This document shows positions 31,481 to 38,918 of a DNA stretch of 39,015 nucleotides, in pieces. Source of the DNA: Candidatus Tayloriibacteriota bacterium (GTDB lineage: Bacteria > Patescibacteriota > Minisyncoccia > Phycocordibacterales > PALSA-1337); contig CALRBR010000006.1 in the NCBI GenBank assembly GCA_943354385.1, positions 1 through 39,015 on the forward strand. Direction: 5' to 3'. How positions within the stretch are numbered: position 1 is the stretch's first letter; every line of letters begins with the position of its first letter. The translations under genes and the position numbers were made by a program. Below the pieces are notes generated by a model, which was not told the DNA's origin, did not search any database, and worked only from the letters and a program-made list of their open reading frames with translations.

Positions 31481-34400
31481 TTAATAATTTGCATCCTGAT
31501 CATTGTCTGGTTTCTCCTTCTTGAGCTCAACATCAAGAGCAAGACCACGTAGACTATTCAAGAGTACGTTAAATGATGCTGGGATGTTTGGAAGGCTGAG
31601 CTTATTGCCCTTTACGATCGCATCAAATGCAGCTGAACGACCGACAATATCGTCTGATTTTATAGTCAACATTTCACGAAGTGTATGTGCTGCACCATGA
31701 CCCAGGAGGGCCCACACTTCCATTTCTCCAAATCGCTGTCCTCCACCCTGTGCCTTTCCTCCAAGTGGCTGTTGGGTAATGAGTGAATACGGACCAATAG
31801 ATCGCATGTGGATCTTGTCTTCCACCATGTGGTGAAGCTTCATGATGTACATGTATCCGACAGCAATATCCTGATCAAATTTAACACCAGTTCGGCCATC
31901 ATAAAGAGTCATTTTGCCGTTTTCGTTGAAACCCGCCTTCTTCAGTTCAGCCTTGATCTCAGTATCTGTTGCACCTACAAACGGTGGCACAATAGCCTGA
32001 TAATTTAGGGCATTTGCAGCAAGACCGAGGTGGAGCTCGAGGATTTGCCCAAGGTTCATACGAGAAGGTACACCGAGTGGAGTAAGGATCACGTCCACAG
32101 GGGTTCCATCTGCCATATATGGCATATCTTCCTCAGGAAGGATTCTAGAAATAACACCCTTGTTTCCGTGTCGTCCAGCTAGCTTATCTCCTACTGATAC
32201 GTTTCGGAGCTGTGCTACTTCAATATAAATCTTCTTTATAATACCTGATTCGAGCTTGTCTCCCTTTTCTCGAGAAAAGATTTTAACACTGATCACACGA
32301 CCTCGCTTACCGTTTTCAATTCGCTTTGAAGTATCTTTTACGTCCCGAGCTTTTTCACCGAAAATAGATCGCAAAAGTCGCTCTTCTGGAGTGAGCTGTG
32401 TTTCGCCCTTTGGAGTAATTTTACCGACGAGAATATCACCTGGTCGTACTTCCGCACCAACTCGGATCACACCGTCTTCTGCGAGGTTTTTGAGTTTGGT
32501 CTCCCCTACATTTGGAATATCACAAGTAGTGACTTCTGGGCCGAGCTTTGTATCTCGTACATTCACCACAAACTCTTCTATATGAATACTGGTAAACTTA
32601 CTGTCTTTCACAAGTCTCTCTGAAAGAATGATCGCGTCTTCGTAGTTTGATCCAGACCAGGTCATGAAAGCCACAAGCATGTTCTGACCGAGAGCAATTT
32701 CTCCGTTATCACTTGATGAGGTGTCCGCGAGAATATCGCCCTTCTTTACTTTTTGTCCAAGGTCGACAATAGGTCGCTGGTGGAAAGCAGTAAAGCCGTT
32801 GGTTCGAGAAAAATGCACGAGAGTGTAATGTTTCTCCTTACCTTTTGCATTCTTTACTTTGATTTGTTTTGAGTCTACATAAGTAACAGTGACGTCCTCT
32901 TCAGCTACGATCACTCGTCCTGAGTCGAGCACAGCCTTTCTTTCAATACCGGTTGCTACGAGTGGCGCTTCTGGCACGATACATGGTGTCGCCTGCTTTT
33001 GCATGTTACTACCCATGAGTGCTCGGTTTGCATCATCGTGGTTTAGGAATGGAATCATACCAGTCGCGATAGAAAAGGCCTGGTTTGTAGCCACGTCGAT
33101 GTAGTCCACTTCATTTGACTTAACCAAAACTGGGTTACCATTTACACGCACCTCTACTTCGTCCTGAGTGATTTTACCTGACTTGTCGTATGGAGTAGCG
33201 GCAGAAGCTATTTTGAAGTTTTCCTCTTCGAGTGCGTTAAAATATTTGATTTCTTTGGTAACCTTACCCTCCTTTACTTTTGCATATGGAGTTTCGATCA
33301 TACCGAACTCATTGATTCGTGCATAAACAGAAAGGCGCAAAATGAGACCGATGTTTGGACCTTCGGGAGTATGAATAGGACAAACGCGACCATAGTGTGA
33401 AGTATGCACGTCTCGCACTTCAAAGCCCGCTCGCTCTCGTGTAAGTCCACCTGGTCCAAGTGCTGAAAGTGTTCGTAGGTGCTCAACCTCCTGTAGCACG
33501 TTTTCCTGTGCCATAAACTGTGAGAGCTGGTTGGTAGTGAAAAACTCTTTGAGTCGAGCTTGGAGTGGTCGAGGAGAAATAAATTGCACAGGCAAAGAAG
33601 TGTCTGGATCGATGGTCGACATTCGATCAGTAATATTTCTCTTCATCTGAGACATACCGACACGGATCTTCTGTTGTAGAAGTTCTCCCACATATCGCAC
33701 TCGTCGTGAGCCGAGGTGGTCAATATCGTCTTCTACCGCGTCAGGAGTACTATTCAAAGTAATAATGTGAGCCACGATAGTTGCCACGTCCTCAGCTGAT
33801 ATGGTTTTTCTCTCCGTAGACTTTTCATCAACAGGCTTTGAAAAGCGTTTATTAAATCTAAGTCTTCCAACTTTTGAAAGGTCGTATCTTTCAGGGCTAA
33901 AAATACCCTGCACAAATTCTCGCGCGTTATCTGCGGTTGCCAAATCTCCATCTCGAAGCTTTTTGTGGATTTCAATATACGCATCATCAGTAGTCTTTGC
34001 GTGATCCTTTGCAAGAGTCGTCTCGATATATGGCTTTGCTAAATCATTTCCCTTGAAAAGAGCTAGAATATCGGCATTGCTCGAAGCACCGAGGGCTCGC
34101 ATGAGCGAAGTCACCGCAAATTTTCTCTTGCGGTCGATACGTACATAGATAACACCATCTGGATCGCTTTCGATTTCAATCCATACACCTCGAGCTGGGA
34201 TGATTTTCGCTCCAAAATAGTTTTTACCTTTTGATTCAGATACCGTAAAGAAAATACCGAATGATCTTGCGAGCTGTGGCACGATAACTCGCTCGATACC
34301 ATTTATAATAAAGGTACCGTGTGAAGTCATGAGTGGAAAATCCGCCAAAAACATTTCCTGCTCCTTTACAGAGTTGAAAAGTTTGTTCTTGAGCTTGATT

Positions 34401-34663
34401 TTGATCTTTAGTGATCCCTCGTATGAAAGTTTATTGGCTTTTGCGTAGTGTTCGTCACATTTTGCCTGACCAAGTTCAAAACCCGTGAAAGAGAGCTCAA
34501 ATTTCTTCTTTGAGTAATCCTCGATTGGAGAAAATTCAGTGAACACATCACTGAGGCCTTTTTCAATGAGCCACTTGAAAGAGTCTGTCTGTGCCTCTAC
34601 GAAGTTTGGCATCTCCGTGAGCGCCTCCTTGAATCGTCCGAAATACTTTTTCTCTCTTTTCAT
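31481..34663 (-). CDS. rpoB: RNA polymerase subunit beta
   Basis: 1060 residues (E. coli 1342, so lineage inserts are absent). It begins KREKKYFGRFKEALTEMPNF. The rifampicin-pocket segment reads LSQFMAQENVLQEVEHLRTL followed by SALGPGGLTRERAGFEV. Catalytic and clamp motifs include VCPIHTPEGPNIGLI, GSNYEDAIILSERLV, GRHGNKGVISRI, MPYMADGTPVDVILTPLGVP and GGKAQGGGQRFGEMEVWALL. It forms the polymerase core with rpoC, which lies directly downstream. Expression comes from a TTGACA promoter about 190 nt upstream, with a terminator-like hairpin in the leader. Compared with E. coli, the pocket positions 516 (Asp) and 529 (Arg) are Ala and Thr. Confidence 0.98.
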   Translation of the reverse strand: MKREKKYFGRFKEALTEMPNFVEAQTDSFKWLIEKGLSDVFTEFSPIEDYSKKKFELSFTGFELGQAKCDEHYAKANKLSYEGSLKIKIKLKNKLFNSVKEQEMFLADFPLMTSHGTFIINGIERVIVPQLARSFGIFFTVSESKGKNYFGAKIIPARGVWIEIESDPDGVIYVRIDRKRKFAVTSLMRALGASSNADILALFKGNDLAKPYIETTLAKDHAKTTDDAYIEIHKKLRDGDLATADNAREFVQGIFSPERYDLSKVGRLRFNKRFSKPVDEKSTERKTISAEDVATIVAHIITLNSTPDAVEDDIDHLGSRRVRYVGELLQQKIRVGMSQMKRNITDRMSTIDPDTSLPVQFISPRPLQARLKEFFTTNQLSQFMAQENVLQEVEHLRTLSALGPGGLTRERAGFEVRDVHTSHYGRVCPIHTPEGPNIGLILRLSVYARINEFGMIETPYAKVKEGKVTKEIKYFNALEEENFKIASAATPYDKSGKITQDEVEVRVNGNPVLVKSNEVDYIDVATNQAFSIATGMIPFLNHDDANRALMGSNMQKQATPCIVPEAPLVATGIERKAVLDSGRVIVAEEDVTVTYVDSKQIKVKNAKGKEKHYTLVHFSRTNGFTAFHQRPIVDLGQKVKKGDILADTSSSDNGEIALGQNMLVAFMTWSGSNYEDAIILSERLVKDSKFTSIHIEEFVVNVRDTKLGPEVTTCDIPNVGETKLKNLAEDGVIRVGAEVRPGDILVGKITPKGETQLTPEERLLRSIFGEKARDVKDTSKRIENGKRGRVISVKIFSREKGDKLESGIIKKIYIEVAQLRNVSVGDKLAGRHGNKGVISRILPEEDMPYMADGTPVDVILTPLGVPSRMNLGQILELHLGLAANALNYQAIVPPFVGATDTEIKAELKKAGFNENGKMTLYDGRTGVKFDQDIAVGYMYIMKLHHMVEDKIHMRSIGPYSLITQQPLGGKAQGGGQRFGEMEVWALLGHGAAHTLREMLTIKSDDIVGRSAAFDAIVKGNKLSLPNIPASFNVLLNSLRGLALDVELKKEKPDNDQDANY

Positions 34664-34720
34664 GGGTGTGTTCTAAATTATTAAAATAATAACTACCGGG
34701 CACAAAATAAGCACAAAAAC

Positions 34721-34745
34721 AAAAAACCTGCCACATGTTGTGGCA
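34721..34745 (-). terminator. Terminator-like hairpin in the rpoBC leader
   Basis: On the minus strand TGCCACA-ACA-TGTGGCA is followed by GG and TTTTTT. It lies between the rpoB promoter and the rpoB start, so it may attenuate the operon. Confidence 0.65.
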
Positions 34746-34858
34746 ATTTCTAATAAAAACTATTTGCTATTATATATGTGTATGCAAGATTCTTAGGCTT
34801 AATTACTTCCTAAAATACGATTTGTGTGCCATAACTCAATCCTGCAATCGTGGGGGAA

Positions 34859-34887
34859 AGTATATACCCATGCCTTTTTCTTGTCAA
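34859..34887 (-). promoter_or_regulatory. Promoter of the rpoB-rpoC operon
   Basis: A perfect TTGACA (34887-34882), a 17-nt spacer and TATACT (34864-34859) on the minus strand. The predicted leader is about 190 nt. Confidence 0.8.
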
Positions 34888-34953
34888 GACCTTAGTTATC
34901 CACAGGATAGATAACTAAAACACAACTATTTAAAATAGACCACTCCGATATTC

Positions 34954-35829
34954 TTACTTTCCCATCGGTATCTCCAATGTAAATATCGAACCTTTATTTA
35001 CCCCTTTTGAATACGCAGAAATCTTTCCATTATGTCTATCAACAATTGTACTCGAAACGTATAGGCTAACACCCATTCCTTCTGTATCCATTTCTTTTGC
35101 ATCTTTTCCTCTAAAAAAACTTTTAAAAAGGTGCCTACGGTCACTTTTTTTCAAACCAACTCCACTATCAGTAATTTTTAAGACAATAACATCTTTATTG
35201 CGATAAATAGAAATACCCACCGTTCCACCGACTGGTGTATACCTTATTGCATTATCAATAAGTGTATTTACAACAAAAGTTATTTTTACTTTATCAATAA
35301 TTATTAGTGGCAAATCACTCTCATTACTAATTGAGAACAAAATTTTCTTTTGTCGTATTAATTCTGAGTGTTTTATAAGGACAGAGTCAATTATTTCCCT
35401 AATAGCCACGGCTTCGTATGCATATTCACTCATTTTTTCATCTGATTTTGAAAACCCAACCAAAATATTAACTATTTCTATCAACTTACTATCCGCTATC
35501 TCTATTTGCTTTAATAAGTCTTCTTTTTGTTGAAAGGTGATATCCTTTTGAAGTGTTTCGATCGCCCATTTTATACCAGTGAGCGGTGTTCGAAATTTGT
35601 GAGTAACGATAGTAATAAACTCACTCCTGATCCGATTTTCCTCAACCCTCTGCAGGTAAAAAATTAAGGCCACAAAAAAAGCGAGGAGTGCTGATATATA
35701 TGTTGTTGTTTTTAATGACCATGCTGAAATATTCAAACCGAAAAAACTCTTATCTATCGTCAACATCACCATCAAAACAAGGATGCTGATAATTAGAAGA
35801 AAATTCAATCTAAATTGATTTTTGTCCAT
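34954..35829 (-). CDS. Membrane sensor histidine kinase (orphan)
   Basis: 291 residues. Two membrane helices (about 8-25 and 42-60) enclose a very short outer loop, so there is no real external sensor domain. The HisKA motif has the phospho-acceptor His77 in TIVTHKFRTPLTGIKW. The HATPase domain has the N box NTLIDNAIRYT, G1 box ITDSGVGL, F box region RRHLFKSFFRGKDA and G2 box GMGVSLYVS. It autophosphorylates and would pass phosphate to a response regulator, which is not present in the window. TATAAT ends 7 nt before the ATG, directly after the capA-like stop. Confidence 0.9.
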   Translation of the reverse strand: MDKNQFRLNFLLIISILVLMVMLTIDKSFFGLNISAWSLKTTTYISALLAFFVALIFYLQRVEENRIRSEFITIVTHKFRTPLTGIKWAIETLQKDITFQQKEDLLKQIEIADSKLIEIVNILVGFSKSDEKMSEYAYEAVAIREIIDSVLIKHSELIRQKKILFSISNESDLPLIIIDKVKITFVVNTLIDNAIRYTPVGGTVGISIYRNKDVIVLKITDSGVGLKKSDRRHLFKSFFRGKDAKEMDTEGMGVSLYVSSTIVDRHNGKISAYSKGVNKGSIFTLEIPMGK

Positions 35830-35836
35830 ACTTTAT

Positions 35837-35845
35837 ATTATATCA
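35837..35845 (-). promoter_or_regulatory. Extended -10 promoter of the histidine kinase gene
   Basis: The minus strand reads TGA-TATAAT, then ATAAAGT, then ATG. It overlaps the stop codon of the upstream CapA-like gene. Confidence 0.6.
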
Positions 35846-37009
35846 CAACGAAATATCTGGCGTATTTACCTGTTGATTGATACGTGTATAGATAACGGTC
35901 TTGGCAAAATTTACCTCCCCCATCCTAATCTGGGATTTCACATCTTCTGATACCGGTGACAGATCGGCGAGAGAATCTAGGATAGCTGTAGTGTTAGCGG
36001 GTGAAGCCACCTTTACTTCCGATTTGATAATCGATATCGGAATAAGTCTATATACACTTTTTTTCTTTGTATACGTAAGCTCGAGGGTCAATCCATGGGT
36101 AGTGTCGTATGAAAAATCCTGATCAAATACAAAATTACCGAGAGAGTAGAAAATCGGCTTATCTTTGTATATTTCAATCGGCTCGATGACGTGTGGATGT
36201 GCACCTACCACCACATCAGCACCAGCATCGATAAATGCACGGGCAAGCTCTTTCTGATTTGCGTTGGCTTTTTTATTATATTCAGATCCCCAATGTGGAA
36301 ATACGATGACTAAATCGGCTTCGGCCTTCATTTTACTTATTTCCACTAGCACAAGGTCGAGATTTTGATAAATAAACTCATGGAAACCGACAAAGCCGAT
36401 CTTTACTCCATTGACCTCGACTATTTTTGATAATTCTACAGTATTAAATGGATCTCCAAAATATCCAATGCCACTTTCAGACAAATATTGGCGGGTCTGG
36501 ACCAGTCCCTCCTCTCCAAAATTAGTGGTGTGATTATTCGCTAGAGAGAAAAGAGTGAAGCCGAGATTTTTTAACATAGGAATCACTGTTGGGTCAAAAG
36601 TAAATGTCAGTGGTGCATCTTTTATACCCACAGTCTTTGATTTAAAATCTGTAAAAGACCCTTCGAGATTACCGACCACAATGTCGTGTCCCGAAAGTAG
36701 GTCTTTTATCTGAGCAAAAGGATACTCCTGACCATATTCGCCCATTCTATACCTCACACCACGGTCAAGCATCATGTCCCCAAAAAGGAAAAGTTTTACT
36801 GACTGAGTTTTGTATATAACTGGCAAGTCTATAGCCAACAGAGCATCCGAAATATTTTCTTCGCCAAAAACCTCAATTCTCGCGTTCAATATAAAAATAA
36901 ACTCCACAAAAAAAATTGCTAGGAGCAACCACGCCCAGACAATCGGTTTTACCGAACTTTTAGCAAGAACGGTCCTTTCTAGGATTTGTTCCTCATTTGA
37001 TTTCTCCAT
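35843..37009 (-). CDS. CapA-like membrane-anchored metallophosphatase-fold protein
   Basis: 388 residues. An N-terminal membrane helix (about 22-42) is followed by a CapA/PgsA domain of the calcineurin-like fold. Its motifs are LFLFGDMMLDRGVRYRM (73-89), VVGNLEGSFTD, SLANNHTTNFGEEGL, VFPHWGSEY and GADVVVGAHPHVIEP, then IFYSLGNFVFDQ. CapA proteins act in poly-gamma-glutamate capsule synthesis in Bacillus, but no CapB, CapC or CapE partner is nearby, so an envelope role is only inferred. The ATG overlaps the end of trmD by 31 nt, which suggests translational coupling. Confidence 0.9.
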   Translation of the reverse strand: MEKSNEEQILERTVLAKSSVKPIVWAWLLLAIFFVEFIFILNARIEVFGEENISDALLAIDLPVIYKTQSVKLFLFGDMMLDRGVRYRMGEYGQEYPFAQIKDLLSGHDIVVGNLEGSFTDFKSKTVGIKDAPLTFTFDPTVIPMLKNLGFTLFSLANNHTTNFGEEGLVQTRQYLSESGIGYFGDPFNTVELSKIVEVNGVKIGFVGFHEFIYQNLDLVLVEISKMKAEADLVIVFPHWGSEYNKKANANQKELARAFIDAGADVVVGAHPHVIEPIEIYKDKPIFYSLGNFVFDQDFSYDTTHGLTLELTYTKKKSVYRLIPISIIKSEVKVASPANTTAILDSLADLSPVSEDVKSQIRMGEVNFAKTVIYTRINQQVNTPDISL

Positions 37010-37650
37010 TCGTCAATTTTTTTATGATCTCCAGAAAGCAATACAGGTGGCACACTATACTTTTTCTTTTTATAGACAATAGTTTCAGGGCGAGTATATA
37101 CATCTGGGCTCGAAGCCCGGGCCTCTTCCCTCGAAGCAAAATCCCCAAGCACCCCTTCTACTTGCCGTGCCATACAGTCTATCACAAGCATCGCGGGGAG
37201 CTCCCCTCCGGTCAAGACAAAGGGCCCCACAGAAACTTCCTCCACTTTAAAAACTTTTTTCACCCGCGCATCGATTCCCTCGTAGCGACCACAAACAAGG
37301 ATGATATCTGAGCAATTTTTTGTGGCCACTTTTGCATATTCAGTATCAAACTGTTTACCCGATGGAGAAAAATAGACGATCTTTACTTTTCTTTTTTTAC
37401 CTTTTGCTTTTTCGATAGCTTTTATAACTGGCAGGGCTTCTATCACCATACCGGGGCCACCGCCATACGGCTTATCATCTACTCTCCTTTCAGAATATGT
37501 TTGTGGGCGGTTTTTAGGCTGTATCACAAATTCCCGTGGGTTGTAAAAATTAACCGTAATTTTTTTGTCTTTTATCGCCCGTTTCAAAATAGACTCGCTG
37601 AGATAAGAGCTAAATGATTCTGGGAATAAGGTGATGATATGGAAATTCAT
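36979..37650 (-). CDS. trmD: tRNA (guanine37-N1)-methyltransferase
   Basis: Methylates G37 next to the anticodon with S-adenosylmethionine, preventing +1 frameshifting. 223 residues: N-terminus MNFHIITLFPESF, the SPOUT trefoil-knot motifs KPYGGGPGMVIEA (60-72), LVCGRYEGIDARV (118-130) and SVGPFVLTGGELPAM (140-154), and the C-terminal tRNA-binding helix region (YSVPPVLLSGDHKKIDEWR). In many bacteria it follows rpsP, khpA and rimM. Here rimM is absent and a candidate ncRNA with its own terminator lies between khpA and trmD. A TACTAT box 5 nt before the ATG may be its own promoter. Confidence 0.97.
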   Translation of the reverse strand: MNFHIITLFPESFSSYLSESILKRAIKDKKITVNFYNPREFVIQPKNRPQTYSERRVDDKPYGGGPGMVIEALPVIKAIEKAKGKKRKVKIVYFSPSGKQFDTEYAKVATKNCSDIILVCGRYEGIDARVKKVFKVEEVSVGPFVLTGGELPAMLVIDCMARQVEGVLGDFASREEARASSPDVYTRPETIVYKKKKYSVPPVLLSGDHKKIDEWRNQMRNKS

Positions 37651-37671
37651 GATCTATAGTATTGACTCAAC

Positions 37672-37716
37672 AAAAAAAATAAACCCCCGGCCTATTACTC
37701 ATTCGGCCGGGGGTTT
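37672..37716 (-). terminator. Terminator of the candidate ncRNA
   Basis: AACCCCCGGCC pairs perfectly with GGCCGGGGGTT around 12 nt. The minus strand then has TTTATTTTTTTT. It is one of the strongest terminators in the window and lies 22 nt upstream of trmD. Confidence 0.9.
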
Positions 37717-37861
37717 TTCGATTCTACTTCGGTGTTACACCCTTTTTTTGAGAGTAACTGCATCGTGTGTCGCACGACCGAGTGACCGAAGCTGCTGCCT
37801 CAACATTCGCTACTCAGACACCTACCCGTCAGGTGGGGGAAGCGATGGGTACAAGCATCTA
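37672..37861 (-). ncRNA. Candidate structured ncRNA between khpA and trmD
   Basis: A region of about 190 nt lies between a near-consensus promoter and a very strong terminator, with no coding frame of note. The minus-strand RNA can fold with a closing stem UUGUACCC/GGGUGUAA (two G-U pairs), then UCGCU/AGCGA enclosing CACCU-GACGGGU-AGGUG, then UUGAG/CUCAA enclosing UCGUG-CGACA-CACGA, and finally the terminator hairpin. I see none of the hallmark sequences of SRP RNA, RNase P RNA or tmRNA, nor of common riboswitches. A 6S-like role is possible on size but the fold is not a simple rod. It could instead be a long attenuated leader of trmD. Confidence 0.65.
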
Positions 37862-37867
37862 TAGCCT

Positions 37868-37895
37868 ATTATAGCAGAATTTAATACAAAGTCAA
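37868..37895 (-). promoter_or_regulatory. Promoter of the candidate ncRNA
   Basis: On the minus strand, TTGACT (37895-37890), a 16-nt spacer ending in TGC, and consensus TATAAT (37873-37868). It has both a -35 and an extended -10 box, so it should be strong. Confidence 0.8.
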
Positions 37896-37896
37896 G

Positions 37897-37922
37897 AAAA
37901 AACACCTTGCGAGGTGTTTTTT
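37897..37922 (-). terminator. Terminator of khpA
   Basis: AAAAAACACCT pairs with AGGTGTTTTTT around TGCG. On the minus strand it ends in TTTTTT. It abuts the -35 box of the ncRNA promoter. Confidence 0.85.
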
Positions 37923-37947
37923 CTGCTTAATTTAGAGTAGCGGCAAC

Positions 37948-38256
37948 CTAAATCTTCAAATCACTCAAAGCCTCGTCAATCGTCTTGTCTGTTCGCTCTC
38001 GTGGAAGAGCTCCTGCAGGCTCATTGATCTTTAGGTTTACTCGAGCGTTATTTTTCATACCCACCACACGAAGAAGTGTTCGGATCGCCTTTGCAGTATT
38101 ACCAGTACGGCCTATCACCTTACCCATATCTACAGGATTAACCTCCATAGTCATGAGTACTCCCATCTCATCTACAGAACGTACAATCTTTACATCATTT
38201 GGATTATCTACCAGCGACTTCACCACATAGTCTAAAAACTTTACATCGTTTTCCAT
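37948..38256 (-). CDS. khpA: KhpA-like KH-domain RNA-binding protein
   Basis: 102 residues with a single type II KH domain. The GxxG loop is GRTG in DMGKVIGRTGNTAKAIRTLL (43-62), preceded by VLMTMEVNPVD and the N-terminal FLDYVVKSLVDNP helix typical of the YlqC/KhpA group. A longer C-terminal tail (NEPAGALPRERTDKTIDEAL) follows the domain. In Firmicutes, KhpA pairs with KhpB and affects cell division and RNA turnover. The rpsP-khpA-trmD order matches the conserved cluster. The leader is about 95 nt. Confidence 0.92.
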   Translation of the reverse strand: MENDVKFLDYVVKSLVDNPNDVKIVRSVDEMGVLMTMEVNPVDMGKVIGRTGNTAKAIRTLLRVVGMKNNARVNLKINEPAGALPRERTDKTIDEALSDLKI

Positions 38257-38355
38257 CTTTTTGTATTTAAATTAACTAACCTTATCAGTCTTATAAATCT
38301 TTTGAATAGCTTGCCTTTTGCTGGAATACTCGACCACTAGCTTCCCGCGAGTTTA

Positions 38356-38364
38356 ATTGTATCA
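38356..38364 (-). promoter_or_regulatory. Possible extended -10 promoter of khpA
   Basis: The minus strand reads TGA-TACAAT between rpsP and khpA, without a -35 box at the right distance. A small CACCTA/TAGGTG hairpin lies just upstream, after rpsP. Confidence 0.4.
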
Positions 38365-38416
38365 TGTCAAACGACACCTAGATATTAGGTGCTGTGTATA
38401 ACCCAAAAGCTCGAAA

Positions 38417-38773
38417 TTAAGCCTTTGGAGCCTCTGCGGGAGCTGGAGTAGCCACAGGAGTATCTGCTGTTTTTGCAGCCTCAGCCTTTACAATCGCTTT
38501 CTTGAGCGGGAGCACATTCTTCTTTTTACCATCGAGCACTTTCTTTCCTACCAGGAAATTGTGTACCGTATCAGAAATCTGAGCACCCTTTGAAATCCAG
38601 TATTTTACCTTTTCAATATCAAACTGTTTAATATCATTTTCTCGTCGGCTATCAAATGAGCCTAGCACCTCGAGAGATTTACCACTCTTTGGTCCGTTCT
38701 TTGAGTCAGTCAAAACTAGCCGAAATGTTGGTTCGTGCTTTCTTCCTACTCGCTGTAATCTTATTTTTAGCAT
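38417..38773 (-). CDS. rpsP: 30S ribosomal protein S16 (bS16)
   Basis: 118 residues. The N-terminus MLKIRLQRVGRKHEPTFRLV is the bS16 signature. GKSLEVLGSFDSRRE and KYWISKGAQISDTVHNFL complete the domain by about residue 82. The C-terminal tail (about 95-118) is rich in Ala, Pro and Lys and longer than in E. coli S16 (82 residues). It is the first gene of the rpsP-khpA cluster. The promoter geometry (-10 box 7 nt before the ATG) predicts a leaderless mRNA. Confidence 0.97.
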   Translation of the reverse strand: MLKIRLQRVGRKHEPTFRLVLTDSKNGPKSGKSLEVLGSFDSRRENDIKQFDIEKVKYWISKGAQISDTVHNFLVGKKVLDGKKKNVLPLKKAIVKAEAAKTADTPVATPAPAEAPKA

Positions 38774-38780
38774 GAAGACT

Positions 38781-38809
38781 ATACTATCAGAAGAGCGCCT
38801 TTAGGTCAA
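38781..38809 (-). promoter_or_regulatory. Promoter of rpsP
   Basis: On the minus strand, TTGACC, a 17-nt spacer ending in TGA, and TAGTAT, ending 7 nt before the ATG. Confidence 0.75.
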
Positions 38810-38816
38810 ATACTAC

Positions 38817-38912
38817 GCAATGATACCAAAAAAGATTACGAGTATTTCCTTGGTAGGAAATCTCTCAAGTCTCGACTACCCGTCTCCGAAGTCTCTTTTT
38901 TGGTATCATTGC
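38817..38912 (-). repeat. Two-hairpin repeat element, copy C
   Basis: The outer arms (38817-38835 and 38894-38912) pair perfectly over 19 bp. On the minus strand the apex reads CTTCGGA, GAC-GGGTA-GTC (38884-38874), GAGACTTGAG, then ATTTCCT-ACCA-AGGAAAT (38861-38844), A, CTC. Both inner stems differ from the other copies by compensating changes. It abuts the rpsP -35 box. Confidence 0.85.
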
Positions 38913-38918
38913 TCCGTG

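Noticed and set aside
34721-34745. Simple terminator of an upstream gene
   Set aside because: It lies downstream of the only promoter found and upstream of rpoB, and the kinase gene upstream is transcribed away to lower coordinates only after starting at 35829 with rpoB beyond it; read-through from the kinase is possible but does not explain the leader promoter, so an attenuator or shared role is kept open.
37825-37852. SRP RNA-like GTCAGGT ... GGAAGC on the plus strand
   Set aside because: The tetraloop stem and symmetric loop of SRP domain IV are not intact, and no plus-strand promoter is present; the minus strand has both promoter and terminator.
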